From: Glycine soja
Lineage: Eukaryota > Streptophyta > Magnoliopsida > Fabales > Fabaceae
Length of the DNA stretch: 64,000 bases
Assembly: GCF_004193775.1 (NCBI RefSeq)
Contig: NC_041007.1
Coordinates: forward strand, 29,290,850 to 29,354,849
Direction: 5' to 3'
Every line of letters begins with the position of its first letter. The first letter of the stretch is position 1. Shown in pieces: positions 10,821 to 22,876 of this stretch. The notes under the pieces are model-generated. The model was given only the letters and a program-made list of their open reading frames with translations, was not told the DNA's origin and ran no database searches. Both the position numbers and the translations under genes were made by a program.

Positions 10821-13800
10821 TTAGCAGTTGATTCCACATAGCTTGGTATCAGGTCCCTTAGTCTTGAGGACAAATGGATCAATTCTTACCCAAAGTAAGG
10901 AGAAAATAGAGGCCAATAGCACTGACCAAATCACAACAATGGTGGGTGTGCGATTTTGGCGACCCATCAAACCTTTAAGGAATGGATAGAGATGGACAAT
11001 CACCCAGAAGGAAAAGAAGAGCTTTCCAAAGAGTGGTCCCCAGGATTGGTACCCATTGTTTATGGCATCTGAGATTCCAGCAACAACACCAACAATGTTA
11101 ATGATCAAAATAGTGGTTGGAGGAATCAAGAGTGTAGTCCACTTAAAGGTGTACAATTCTCCAAACTCTTCATCATCTGTTGCCTTTGATGTAACAGTGA
11201 AATTGGTGTCAATTCCAGCCAGAACCTTTAGCAGACCTTGTATAACAGCAAAGAGGTGAGCTGATACACCACCAATGACCCAAAACTGCTCATTTCTCCA
11301 CCATTCCTCAATGCTCACTCCACTCCATTTCAACTCAAGAATACCAGTTGCAATGATTGAGGAGAAGAGAGCAACAAAGTACAAACCAGCAAAGGTGCTA
11401 ATCTGGATCGTCATCATCAATAAAGAAAAAGGATTATAATTTTATAAGCATGTCATGTGTAACTCAGTTGATAACAACAGGAAGGGACAGAAGAACAAGA
11501 TTGTTACCGGTGGCATGATGAATTTGTCAGTGAGTAAACAAACTGCTGGAAGAATACAGTAGGCAACTAGAGGAATGGAGGTGAATGGATAGACAGTTGT
11601 GTTTGCATAGGCAAATCTCTCAAGCCACTTTAGCTTCTTTTCCTTGAAGCCATACCATAGAGGGCAATGGTGACTAAAGAAAATCTCAATGGAACCAAGT
11701 GCCCAACGAAGAACCTGGTTGAGACGATCTGACAAGTTGATAGGAGCAGTACCCTTGAATGCAGCTCTCTTTGGCATACAATAAATGGACCTCCACCCAC
11801 GGCAATGCATCTTAAAACCTGTTAGAATATCTTCTGTGATAGATCCATAGATCCAACCAAGCTGCACATTTCAAAAGAAAAAAAAAGCAAGAATTTGATG
11901 AGCTAATTGTCCTAATTAGATATAACACATCAAGGAGTCGTAAAATGCATGTTGTTAGTGTACCTCAAGTCCCCATTCAGTTTTATCTTCATATCCACAG
12001 CTAATCACATGAATGGCTTCTTTAAGCAGGGCAGCTGGACTTGAAGAAGGAGGCACACCACCCTCTTCCATCAAGGTAGAAGTCACAAAAATAGAGGATT
12101 GTCCAAATTTCTTCTCAAAATTCATTTGGGACATCAACACCTCTTTGTCATCATCCATCCCTATTAGACAAGTCACACAAGGTTTAGAGCAGGTAAAAGG
12201 GAAAACAAGAAAGACTAATTAATGATTTGAATCAAAACAAAAACCTTTTAGGCTTGCAGCCTCTCCATTTGCATCATTCTTCTCCTTATACTTCTTGCGG
12301 CTTCCAAAACACGGGCAACAATCACAGCTTACCATTTTTGGACGCTTTGGACCCTTGGGAGGATTATAGCCATACAAAGCTTGCCTCCTGAAAACACATC
12401 CAGTCCCCACATATACAGGACCTTGAATACCATCTAGACCCTTCATGTTAATCTGCAAAAAGACAAAAAATGTTAAAAAGAAAATCAATCGATTGCAAGG
12501 GGGGGAAAAATGAAAAATCCCGTTTGTTGTGAGTTTCTTACATCAAAGAAAACTGTGTTCCTGTTGGCATAACGATCATGTGTATCAATACCATCAAATC
12601 TTTGAGGAAACTGGACATAGCAGACCTTCTTCCCAGTTTGTGGGTCCATCAAGAAGCACATGGCCTCTCGGGCAGCCTTGCTGTTATTGACATAGTGATC
12701 ACAATCCAAGTTCAACATGAAAGGAGCATTTGTGAGAACAGCAGATACCCGAACCTATAAATTACAGAACTTATTAGTAGGGCCATCAGGCAAATGAACA
12801 TGTTTTTTTTTTTTTTTGTGAAATATAAGGGTTTAAGCCCCAAAAACACAATTAAAAACTGCGAGGGAACACGGTTGAAGATACATCCACTAAAACAGCG
12901 TTTGATAAAAAAGACGGAACAAAGTCAAATACCAAGCAGTGGCCATCTAAAGATAAACCAAAGTCAGCAAGCTTGTCCGCAACCTGGTTGCCCTCTCGCA
13001 GAGGCGAATGAACATGATGATGCATGCAAGTAATAAAGTAACTAAAAGGTGCTAAAAAACTATACCAGAGCATTCATGGCACCAGCTTTCTTGTGGTGTT
13101 GAAAACCAGGCCTTTTCTCTCTGGAAACATAAACAAGGCGAGGAAGTTGGTTTCCTTCAGTATCAAGACCTCCACTGCTACCAAGAAACACTTGAATCAT
13201 ACCAGGATGATCCTTAGTGTTATTCCCTGGCCATGGTGTCCCATCCTGCATGATCCATCCTCCCTGAGGAACTTTCTGGGCCTTAGCAACAAGTGCATTG
13301 ATCCTAACCTTAAACTCTTCGTATTCCCTCTGTCATGCACCCAATTTTCTCAGTAAATAAATGGATCAATCTTTCTTTCAAAACTGATATCAATCAAAAG
13401 TTCACATTCTTAAAAGAATCACATCTATTCTAAGTATACTAACCTTCATAGCTCGACGCTCCTTAACAAAGGTGGGTTGCACTTTGTCCTTTAGGTAGTC
13501 AATCTTCTCGCTGAAGTACATCTCAGGTGCCCGAGGTTCTATGGAAAATTTCTTACAAAACGGTACCCACTTTCTAGCAAACTCTGCAGTTTCTGATAAG
13601 GACTCAAATGTACACATTGAGGCTCCATCATCAGAAATGTAGCATGATATTTTATCAACCGGGTAATCCATGGCCAAGATTGAAAGAACAGTGTTTGCTG
13701 TAACCAGAGGAGGTTCCTTCATGGGATCCACGGTACTAACAAAAACATCTACAGGAGCAAGCATGTTTGGTTCACCTTCACGCTCATACCTGATCACAAT

Positions 13801-15855
13801 TTGAGATTTCAACAAAATGACCTTGTCTGTACTGTATATATAAATTCTAAAAAGTTTAAATGTGTTTGAGATTTCTGATATGTATTCAATTTTTGTTAAG
13901 TCCCTCATAAATTTTCCATGTTGTTCTGAGTTCCTAATATATTAAAATTTTATTTTAAACTCATGTCATCAAATTAAGTGATGACTTAGTACCATCTCAA
14001 CGACTCTTACAATATATTTATTAGTCATTGGGATAGTATCATGTCACCACTTAATTAACGACAGAAATTCAAAAACAAAACAAAACTTTTAATATATCAT
14101 AGACTCAAAACTAAAATTGAATATATATCATAGACCTAAAAGTTATTTAAGTCATTCTAAAATAACCTTCAAGACAGGCAGAGAGAGTTTTGCTTACCTG
14201 ATGGAAAGACGGTCAAGGTAGGTCTCTCTATCAATGGGAAACCATTTGGGAAACTGATCCAGAATCCATGAAAAAGCAAACCAGATTTCACATATGATAG
14301 AGGTTAGCCATAGCCCCAGGGCATCATGTACTGGGTTCATGAGTCTGTATCTGAGGAAGAAAGCAAGAATAACCAGACGTGCCACAATCACCATTCTATA
14401 TGGATTGATTTTGCTGGATGCTATTGGCACTTTCCTTGACAGTGGTTGCCTTGCTTCATCTAACCTGCAATAATTGACATCCACATTCAGATCTTTTTAA
14501 TTATTTCTATCATCAACTCCTAAAATGCAGTGCTGCATGGAAACATATACATGGCTGCATCTGGATCTTCATCCGGTTCAGGCCCCAAATTGCCTTGCTG
14601 CAATTTCCAGTCATCCATTCTATCTTTCCATCCATCTTCTTTTTTTTCGTCCCATCTTGCACTTCCTGCATCAATCATCAGAGCATGCATGCCTCATGTT
14701 AGAAGGTTGTAATTGTACATATTCATGTGTACTACTAATTAAAGAGGCTTACCAGGTTCAGACACTGGATATGGATGCACTCTTTTATGCAGTGAAGAGG
14801 ATAACATCTGATCCCCATAAGCATTAGATGATATTGGGAACTCCCCACTTACCTGCAATGCATGCATGCATGAAGAGTTTTTTAGTTGTTATTGAACATG
14901 CATGAGAACATGTTAGTATATAAGGTGCAAAATCTTACAGGCCTAGAACGACCACCAGCAATGACAGGTGTTGGGAACTGGGAATTGTCATCATCTTCAG
15001 GACCTCTTCCATAGCTCATCCTCCCATGAAGCATGGCTTCTGCAACCTGGCCATGCTTGTTCTTTTGCTCATCAATATTGAATTCATGCTCAATATCATC
15101 CACATCCTCTTCATCATCATCTCCCTCCACTCGGGGGCTCCCTTAATTAATTACCACAATCACAACATAATAATAATTATCTTATGAATAATTGAAATGA
15201 CTTAATTATTCACTTTAGAAAAAGAAATCTGTAAAATAATTAAGGTTTAAATACATTTTTTTATCCTTATAATTTAAGTTTTTTTTTAATTTTCGTTCCT
15301 ATAATTTTATTTTAGTTTTAGTCCTTTCATATTGTGTTTGTTTTTTTTTTTTTGTCATTTAACATATTTTACATAACCATTTGAATAGTAAAACGAAAAG
15401 AACTGTTAAATTTCAGTAATAAAAAATGTATTTAAGCAGATGATTGATTAATGGGTTGAAAAAGATAAAGGCATATATCATATATGCAAATGCAATGAAA
15501 TACCTTTGAGACGCTTGTATCTGGTTTTGCACTGTGGGCAAAGGTGGCTTCCTTCTCTCCTTTCATACTCATAGCAAGGCCTGCACACTGGAAAACCACA
15601 CTCATTGCAAGCCACAAACAAGTCTCCATCCACCGTGAGTCCCACGCCATCACCACAAATCTCACACACTTGCCCATCCAAGTTCTTCAAAGCCTTCGGC
15701 TGCACGTACCATAATACAAATATTAGTCTAATTACTAACTGTTCCATGAAAACAAACACAAAACTAAACAAAAAGATTACCTCTTCATGGCCATGAATGA
15801 CAACTAGCTCATTGCGGTTATGTGACCCAGCGACCAGTCCAGCGCTGGCTTCCAT
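10821..15855 (-). CDS. CESA7: Cellulose synthase catalytic subunit, secondary-wall type (CESA7/IRX3 orthologue)
   Basis: Thirteen exons with GT/AG junctions join in frame: 15781-15855, 15504-15699, 14939-15141, 14753-14852, 14551-14665, 14198-14464, 13444-13789, 13066-13329, 12542-12754, 12245-12452, 11964-12160, 11508-11861 and 10821-11402. The sum is 3120 bp, or 1039 residues. The start is [19 protein letters not shown] and the end [15 protein letters not shown], both characteristic of CESA7 rather than CESA4 or CESA8. Visible parts: N-terminal RING-like zinc finger (CEICGD to CPQC), two N-terminal membrane helices in exon 6, the glycosyltransferase-2 core with DDG (exon 7), DCD (exon 9), TED and QVLRW (exon 12), and the C-terminal helices. 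The protein polymerises UDP-glucose into beta-1,4-glucan in plasma-membrane rosettes with CESA4 and CESA8 during secondary-wall deposition (family knowledge). Odd residues at usually conserved sites are [12 protein letters not shown] and SMCTF. Introns 2 and 8 contain transposon insertions; the reading frame is intact. Confidence 0.96.
12789..13016 (-). mobile_element. 5'-truncated LINE insertion in CESA7 intron 8
   Basis: On the minus strand the insert starts with the tail of a LINE RNase H domain ([17 protein letters not shown], about 12950-13000). It continues to a stop and ends in a poly(A) tract, seen as poly-T from 12803 on the plus strand. Near-identical 14-bp copies flank it: GGCAAATGAACATG at 12789-12802 and GGCGAATGAACATG at 13003-13016. 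This is a target-site duplication with one mismatch. It lies in the same orientation as the host gene and within intron 8 (12755-13065), so the open reading frame across it is not an exon. Confidence 0.88.
15244..15437. repeat. MITE-like foldback in CESA7 intron 2
   Basis: The ends GGTTTAAATACATTTTTT (15244) and its complement (…AATGTATTTAAGC, ending at 15437) form a terminal inverted repeat around about 160 bp of T-rich sequence. It resembles a very common legume foldback family whose ends read 'ggtttaaatacattttt'. No clear target-site duplication is visible. It lies inside intron 2 (15142-15503). Confidence 0.6.
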
Positions 15856-18800
15856 GTCTTAGTGAATGGGACAATATGGGAATGGCACAACAACAACACA
15901 AATTAAGGTGAGATTGTGTGATCAAAGGTTTGTGTTTTATGAAGGAAGATTGGTGCTAGCTGTTGAACCTCACCTAATGTGTCCACATAAGGGTGTTGTT
16001 GTTGGTTGCAGGGTCCCCATTGCCTTAAAGCTAAGCTTCGTCTATTTTTCAAACACCATGGCTTTCAAACCTTCTCCAACAGGCTACGTTGCTGTTCCTT
16101 TCCTTTTAAAGCTTCCAAGAAATTACAAGCCTCCAAATATGGCCTCTCTCCATTTTAATTATTTTTGAAAAATTATTAAGTACTCTTTGACCATATAAAT
16201 AAATATGATAATTTTTATGATCCCATCTAATATAATTTTTATATGATATATATTTAAGTTTTTTATTTAAAAAATATTAATAATACTTAATTTCGTATCA
16301 TATAAAGAATAGTTAAAGTTATAGACTACATAATGATGAAAGATCACCTAATAATTTTATAATGGGATCTTATTTTTAAATTTATTTTTGCACACTGTTA
16401 ATATTTCGGTTGGTAGTACAAGCTTAATTAAATATGGTCTCTCCATGTTATTTTCCCCCTTTGATTTCATTTGCTACTTAATTTTTCCACACTGTTAATT
16501 TTTCGGTTGGTCATAAATCATAGTACAAGCTTAATTACTAGCGGGTAAGATGTGATAATGTGCCAAATCAGCCTAATGTTGAAAGCTTGACTGATGTGAA
16601 AGGATGGTTCATTAGTATCAATCAAATTGAGTTTTTTTCTGCTTTGATGTTTGGTTAGTTGCAGAACATTCTATTTAATGGATTTAAGCAAAATATTTAT
16701 CAAACGAAAATAACTTAAAGTGGAGGTTCAGTAAAAAGAAAAAGAAAAAAACCTTAAGGTGGAGGTCAACTAGGTAATATAGAAATGAAAAAAAGCAACC
16801 GCACAGAGTCATAATTAAAAGCCTTGTTTTCTATAGATTTTTAATCATTAATTTACTTCTATGATCAAACACTTTTTCTTAACATGGGACGAATGAAATT
16901 CATATTTATCTCACGTAACGCATAGTTGTGTCTAGCGAAAGACATGTCCGGGGATTAGAAATTTAATATCCCGAAGCCATTTCGCACTACACACCGTCTT
17001 TAATAGATCACAATGGATGTATCCACATGTGTATAGATGGATCCTCCCATATTAAAATCAACTAATTATTTTAATAAAAAATTGTATATATGTTAATCAT
17101 TTTAAATGTATATATATTTTAATTTAATATAGTCTCATCTATTTAATTTGTACGAAGAGATAAATAGACACGAAATTTGCACATAATATATGATCATGTG
17201 AAAATTCAAAATCTATTATCGTATCACAAACGACATTACAAGATTTCTTAATATTCGAAATTAATTAAGCCCTACAGACAGTTGCAAATGTGTGGTACGA
17301 AATAGATTTGACCCTATATATAGTATTGTTATGATAATCTCAAATTCACGATAGATTTAATAAATTCCTAAAACAAATTATTAAAACAGTACTAGTTGAA
17401 TGTATTTCTTTTTAGGAATACCTTTTGTCACTCTCAGTCTCTCACAAGTCTGTCACCACTCCTGTTCAAATATTGTTTGTCTAATAAATCAATCTTTGTT
17501 AATCAAATTAATAGCTTATAAAAATAATATAAAATTTAATTAAAAAATAGTGATAAAAGACAAATTGGAGTGGTAATAGATAATTATATTTTTCTTTTGA
17601 TTAATCCCTCATCAATTGGTAATTAAGTACAAAATATCTCTCTTTAATTGTGAATTGCTTATTTGTAGACATAATCTACATCTGGACAACTCGTGGCGGT
17701 TGCTTATTATTATCTAATAACGAGACTAATGTTTTAGAACAAGGACTATATATAGAGGATGTTTGGGCCCTTGTGAGATTGGCCACTTACTATGTCCTCC
17801 GATTCATAAAATATAAACTATATAAACATAAAATGATTACACAATAATAAATACATAAATGATCCACCGGAATAGAGCTCTCTATGTACACATAAAATAG
17901 AGTAATATTAGATACGCAAGTTTCGTACAAATACGGCATTTTTTTCTTCACGAACTTACGTGCACATCTCATCTTATAATTGGTTTTTTAATAGTTTAGT
18001 CATAACGATACTTCAAAATTATCCATTTAGATTTTGTTCTTTTGATTAGAAACACCGCTAAAGATGAGGACATTATAACTGAAAGTTAGGAACCAATATT
18101 ATACGAAACCATCGCAACTAGAATTAGAAATGACTCCTCAAAAAGAAAAGGCTTACCATCACAGCTATAAAAATGCAGTAAATTTGACTAGTCGATCCTT
18201 AAACATCGTAGAATCCAGAGAGAAACAGAAAAGAAAATGATTAACTTTTAATGAAAAAAAATACTGTTGTACACAAAACGTGTTACTTTCAGGAGACTAC
18301 GTTCTGTGCAAGTAAAAAATATGTCAGCATTCTTGGAAGGTAAGCACTTGAAAGCTAAGCTACCTTCAAATCGTTAGGTACGTAAGTTGCAGCTTCTACA
18401 TCTTGCTATAGACTAGCATTAAGTAGCCCCCTAAAATAGGTAATAGTGCTCCACTTGTTTATTGCTTATGATTTGAGTATTTGCCTAATTATAACATACC
18501 TAATAAATAATTAAATTATAAGTAAATATTATAACAATAATCATAACTAATTTTTAAAATATGAATATAATTTATTATAATTAGTTATTATTTTTAAAAT
18601 AAGTATATAACTAATTATATAATCAATTATATAACAAGTTATATCTAAAACCATTTATGGATGAATAAAAATAAATTGTTTGAAATATTCATTTTTATAA
18701 AAACTAATTATAATTTTATAATATAATTATTTTTTGAATAAAAATAAGTTACTTCAAATATCCATAACTATAAAATTGATTATAATTTTATAGTTATAGT

Positions 18801-19072
18801 TATTTTTCCAAAACTATTTTTTTTAGCATCCCTACTAATCATAATATTATTGATCTGAAATTGATGTTATCCTAACAAATGCGTATATTGTCGGGACAGT
18901 ACTTCTTGATTTAAGGACATGCACTGTAATTGAATAGCATTAATATTACTATCAACTTCAACCATTATTCAATAACAATTATGAAGAACTTCCATAAATG
19001 ATTGGTTAAGCTAACGGGATTCCTTGAAAAGAATGTAAGCCACCCTGACCTGAGTCAATTCTACGAAAGTTT
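15856..19072. other. CESA7 promoter side and AT-rich intergenic DNA
   Basis: The first few hundred bases must hold the 5' UTR and promoter of CESA7. A TTTAAAAGG-like TATA candidate is on the minus strand near 16105-16120. Beyond about 16160 the sequence is very AT-rich, with several long A/T tracts (for example 18500-18830), and I find no gene, RNA or clear transposon end. Confidence 0.5.
15972..15978 (+). promoter_or_regulatory. Candidate SMRE/MYB46-type AC element upstream of CESA7
   Basis: ACCTAAT lies about 120 bp upstream of the CESA7 start codon and fits the secondary-wall MYB-responsive consensus ACC(A/T)A(A/C)(T/C). Secondary-wall CESA genes are known direct targets of MYB46/83 (family knowledge). 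A 7-bp match is weak evidence, and the transcription start is not known, so it may lie within the 5' UTR. Confidence 0.3.
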
Positions 19073-19906
19073 TCAGTTATGTTGGACACCAGCGGAGACT
19101 TCATCTACTGCTGACTTGTCTTTTCTCTTCGGTGGTTCTTGAGCTTTCTGTAGAGTGGCTTTCTTTGGAACCATAACTCTGAAGATGTTTCTGTCACGAA
19201 AGCTTTTAGTCTCTTCTGTTGCAAGCTGCACATCATCCAAGTGTGGTTTAGATACAAAAATCCAAATACATGATAGAATGAAAAGCTTCTGGTGATAACT
19301 AAAACAGAAATCTGCATGTTAAGTTTGGTTTGAGAAAATATTTTGCTTGCATTTCATATTTTTTATTTTACAAATAATTACAATTACTTTCTTTTTCTTA
19401 TTTTTAAAGATATGTACAGGAAACATACCAATTAAGCAAAAAACTATAAATTTGGTTTCACTCTTTAGCAAAACAATAATATGTTTAAAAACAGAAAATA
19501 GAGTGAAAACAACAAGACATTTTTGTAATTATTTGGGAAAATAAAAAAAAAATGTTTTCTCAAACCAAATAAGCCCTAATTATCACATGGTCACAATAGT
19601 ATCAAGCACAATGACACAAGTGGCAACGTCACATACCTCCCCAACATCACTCTGGAAACGTTTAATAAGCTCAATAGCAATATTCCTGAATTCATTTTCA
19701 CGGCCTTTGAGGTTCACTACAACTTTAACCTACAGAAGTTGATCCAAAAAATATTGATGCATTAATACCATGAAGATAGTACGTTTTTGTTCGGTATATA
19801 ATAAATGTCAACTGAAATTTTCTTGTAACCTTGTCATGCACCATCTTTCAAAAACCTCTGCGCAGCTTTCAACCGCAGAGAATAATCATGTTGATCTATG
19901 TTGTAT
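19073..19906 (-). pseudogene. Fragment of organellar translation initiation factor IF-3
   Basis: Three consecutive exons of the IF-3 C-terminal domain are recognisable: 19830-19906 (YNIDQHDYSLRLKAAQRFL), 19637-19729 (VKVVVNLKGRENEFRN…) and 19073-19225 (ETKSFRDRNIFRVMVPKKA, then a basic tail and stop). All have plausible GT/AG borders. The first has a 4-bp insertion before its donor (GATGGTGCATGACAAG where GATGGTGACAAG is expected), creating a stop and a frameshift. No upstream exons for the N-terminal domain or transit peptide are visible up to 22876. Because introns are kept, this is a decayed gene copy or a moved genomic fragment rather than a retrocopy. The working gene would bind the small ribosomal subunit in chloroplasts or mitochondria. 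Confidence 0.85.
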
Positions 19907-20044
19907 CTGTTAATAAAAGTTTGAACGGATAAGTAAAAAAGGTCACATGGCAAAATTAATTGAGCGTACTTGAATCTTTAAAGTAACCACAGCTCATAAA
20001 AACCTGCTTTAATTGGATTGATGTTATCACTAAGTTTTTTAGAT

Positions 20045-20390
20045 GGGTAAAATATATTTTTGATCTCTAATAAATATCTAAATTTTATGTTTGTTTCTTG
20101 ATAATTTTTTTCTTTGTATTGAATTCTTAATAACACAACAATTTTATTTTTAGTCATTGACTTTTTTTAATTCTTGATAAATTAGTGAATTTTGTATTTG
20201 TTCTTTAATAAAAAAATTCATTTTTATTAGAGATCAAACATAAAATTCGTTAATTTATCAGCAACTAAAAAAAGTGTCAATGACCAAAAATAAAATTATT
20301 GTGTTATTAAGAATTTAATGTGAAGAAAAAATTTATTAGAAAACAAATAAAATTTAAATATTTATTAGAGACCATAAATATATTTTAGCC
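20045..20390. repeat. Foldback (MITE-like) element, 346 bp
   Basis: The left end GGGTAAAATATATTTTTGAT and the right end (complement GGCTAAAATATATTTATGG) are inverted copies. The similarity continues inward for well over 100 bp per side (the 'ctctaataaatatctaaattttat' region and its complement, then a poly-T/poly-A 'caatttt' part). The element is nearly a complete palindrome with no coding capacity. Target-site duplication is unclear. Confidence 0.7.
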
Positions 20391-20790
20391 TTTTGATATT
20401 GAGGGTGAAAAATTCAATTATAGGTTTTTCATAAAACACTCATACTTAAACTTATCAACTCCATTTTCAAGAAGAAAACAAACAGCCCCCCAAAAAAAAC
20501 ATATATCATAAAAATTGTCATGACTCTAATATGTGGGCCATGATTGCTTCAAAGGATGGACCCGCCAAACTACAAAACCTTTAGAAAGACATTAACCCAA
20601 ATGCTAGTATTCAAATAATATGGGCTTTTTTCTGTATACATTCTTTTTTTTCTACATCTAACATATTTTAGACAATTCCAACATTATCCTTTCCTAAAGC
20701 TCATACAATTGTCAATTCGTATGACTCATATGGATTGAGGATTTTTTTAAATTTTTTAAAAAAGTGTTTTACAAATTAATTTAAAATTAA

Positions 20791-20860
20791 TGGTCCATGC
20801 AGAACTTAAACCTGTGACTTTCGTGCTATTAACAGGACACTCTAACCGAGTTAATAGAAC
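20791..20860 (-). pseudogene. tRNA-Ile-like pseudogene (left arm)
   Basis: On the minus strand the sequence reads ATTAACTCGGTTAGAG, then CCTGTTAATAGCACG, then GGTTTAAGTTCTGCATGG and ACCA. It follows the order of plant tRNA-Ile(AAU): D arm, AAT anticodon loop, T arm and acceptor. It is 70 nt long, with a short gap in the D loop and mismatches in the acceptor stem. Confidence 0.6.
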
Positions 20861-21220
20861 AATTATCTTATAAAATAATTAATATCTCGATATATAACAC
20901 TAAAATTTTTACTATATATTTAATATACATATAAGTTTACATAAAAAATTCTGTAACAATTAATTTTGATTTAATAATGTATTTTTCACATATATAAATT
21001 TTAAATAAAAATCATAGGTTTAATAAAAAAATTATATATGTAAAAAAATGCATTACTAAACCTATGATTTTTATTTAAAATTTATATATGTAAAAAAAAT
21101 ACATTATTAGATCAAAATTAGTTTTTACAAAATTTATTATGTAAACTTATATATTTATTAAATATACACTAGAAGTTTTAGTGTGATATATAGCAACATT
21201 AATTATTTTATAACATAATT

Positions 21221-21294
21221 AATTTATTAGCTCAGTTGATTAGAATGTCGTACTAATAATGTAAAAGTCATAAGTTTGAGTCCAGCATGGATCA
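21221..21294 (+). pseudogene. tRNA-Ile-like pseudogene (right arm)
   Basis: The 74 nt align end to end with plant tRNA-Ile(AAU): ATTAGCTCAGTTGATTAGAA, GTCGTACTAATAATG, AGTTTGAGTCCAGCATGG and ATCA. The A box and anticodon region are well kept. The acceptor stem no longer pairs and the T stem has mismatches, so it is unlikely to give a working tRNA. Confidence 0.65.
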
Positions 21295-21304
21295 TTAATT
21301 TTGG

Positions 21305-21415
21305 TCTCTCTCTACTTCTCATACAACTAAAAACCATACAATCTACTCTCCTTACTAATGCTTCTAGCAACCTTCTTTGCACCTGACCAAACCACCTTAA
21401 CCCATTTCTTGTCAT
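21305..21415 (-). pseudogene. RTE-like LINE fragment
   Basis: The minus strand encodes NGLRWFGQVQRRLLEALVRR and continues to RSRERPK. This resembles the conserved 'LRWFGHVQRRP…GRGRPKK' tail of plant RTE-type LINE proteins. Only about 35 residues can be read and it abuts the palindrome at 21300. Confidence 0.6.
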
Positions 21416-22876
21416 ATTTTTCTTGTTTGGCCAAAATAATGTATCCTTCTATACAATCATATTGTATACTATCCTTTCTTGGATGATTACACAGCTACCT
21501 TAACTTGGGCCTCGTTGTGAGTTATTGAAGTGAACCTCTTGAATCTTGTCAAAGGCGTCCATAGCTTTTGCGAGGATTCCTCATTTGGCTTATCACTCTT
21601 TTGATTGTGCTGCCTTCTTTTTCCTTTTCCCATATATTATATCTTTTCTATTTATCTTTTGTTTTTTGTTTTGTTATTTTAATCGTCTTGTTCATTATGT
21701 TTGGTTTTGTTGATATAATTGTTTGAAGTTTTGCGCTTCTTTCCCCTCGTCTTCTACCCCATTTATTATTTTTATTTTTATAATTCTTGATTCTTGATTT
21801 CAACATAACCAACTCAATATTGATCGGTAAATCAATGAGCATAACTTAAGTCATATTATCACATAGCCTTTTGATGCAAGGTACAAACATTGCATTATAT
21901 TGAGTAGCAAATCCCCTGCATCTACTCTATTTACCAGGGATGAGTTACAAACTCTTTTCCTGAAGCACTTCTTTTCCGTGAGAAATTCAAATGAGCAATC
22001 AAAGTATTGTAGGATTGGATGCAAATTCCAAATAGGCATGTCATAGATTTTGATGCAAGTTTTTTATAGAGCTGTAGTGCCATGCTTTATACTTAGATTT
22101 GATAAAAATAGAAATAAATGAACATAGTAGATGACCTAGTGAGGCCTCTTGTGTCGAGCAGTGGCAGCCTGGCTTCATTTCATCATGTGGTAATCAAGGA
22201 TAGCTGGAAGGAATTGAGATGAGAGAAATGAATGACCATGCCTGTTGGCTAAAGACTAAATAAGGCAAAACTAAAGGCTCATTTAGTGGTCAAAGTGACA
22301 TTAACAAGAGCAAAGGATAAATCTCAGAATTAACGAAAAGCTCTTTAGATGGGATCTATATCCACATGTTCGATTGTTAGTCGGTCAATGCAAAAGCTCG
22401 AGCCCCAGAATGTAAGGATAGTTAATCAGTAATTTTTTGGTAGACAAAAGATGCTAGAGCTCCAAACAAGACTGTTAAAATTTAGCATTTATAATTATGT
22501 CACAACTTACAACATGTAATCAACTATACTATGTTGATTAAATTACAATAATCAATTAGTAATCATTATGTCAGAATGGTTTTTGTCACCTGAGACTCAG
22601 ATTATTCTCTAATTGATTATACAAAATCAACAAATATCAGAACATGTGGGGTGGATAACAAACAATTTCTCTCAATAATCCTCTCAACAAAGTGGTACAA
22701 AGTACAAACCACCATGATTACACTTCCAAATTCCTAAAATATGAAACCCCTTGTTTCACACCTGAATTTACTCCGCTAGAATTCTTGGTAGCTGTCTCAT
22801 TTTGTAGCGACTTTCCCAATCACTTTCCTTAGCCAAACTCTCCATACAAAATTTACTCATTACTTCTGGTCAATCC
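21416..22876. other. Unassigned AT-rich stretch
   Basis: No gene is recognisable. 22480-22630 contains several degenerate TAATCAATTA-type palindromes resembling those in soybean LTRs, so part of this may be an old LTR remnant. The stretch ends exactly where the family A LTR begins. Confidence 0.45.

Larger units (their letters stand above)
20783..21300. repeat. Long palindrome with tRNA-Ile-like sequences in both arms
   Basis: Two arms of roughly 230-240 bp are inverted copies around a short A/T-rich centre (about 21025-21060). The inner parts match as 'aaataaaaatcataggttta' against its complement. The outer parts each contain a decayed tRNA-Ile-like gene. Arms differ by scattered substitutions and small indels, so the structure is not recent. 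It does not look like an ordinary MITE, whose ends are not tRNA-like. Confidence 0.75.

Noticed and set aside
12852..13073. 73-codon minus ORF next to CESA7 exon 8
   Set aside because: It is the LINE insertion in intron 8 read through the splice site.
17650..19544. ORFs of 60-70 codons in the CESA7/IF-3 intergenic DNA
   Set aside because: They are AT-rich chance frames. The one at 19105-19317 is partly the out-of-frame reading of the IF-3 exon.
21221..21294. Functional tRNA-Ile gene
   Set aside because: The acceptor stem does not pair and the T stem has mismatches.
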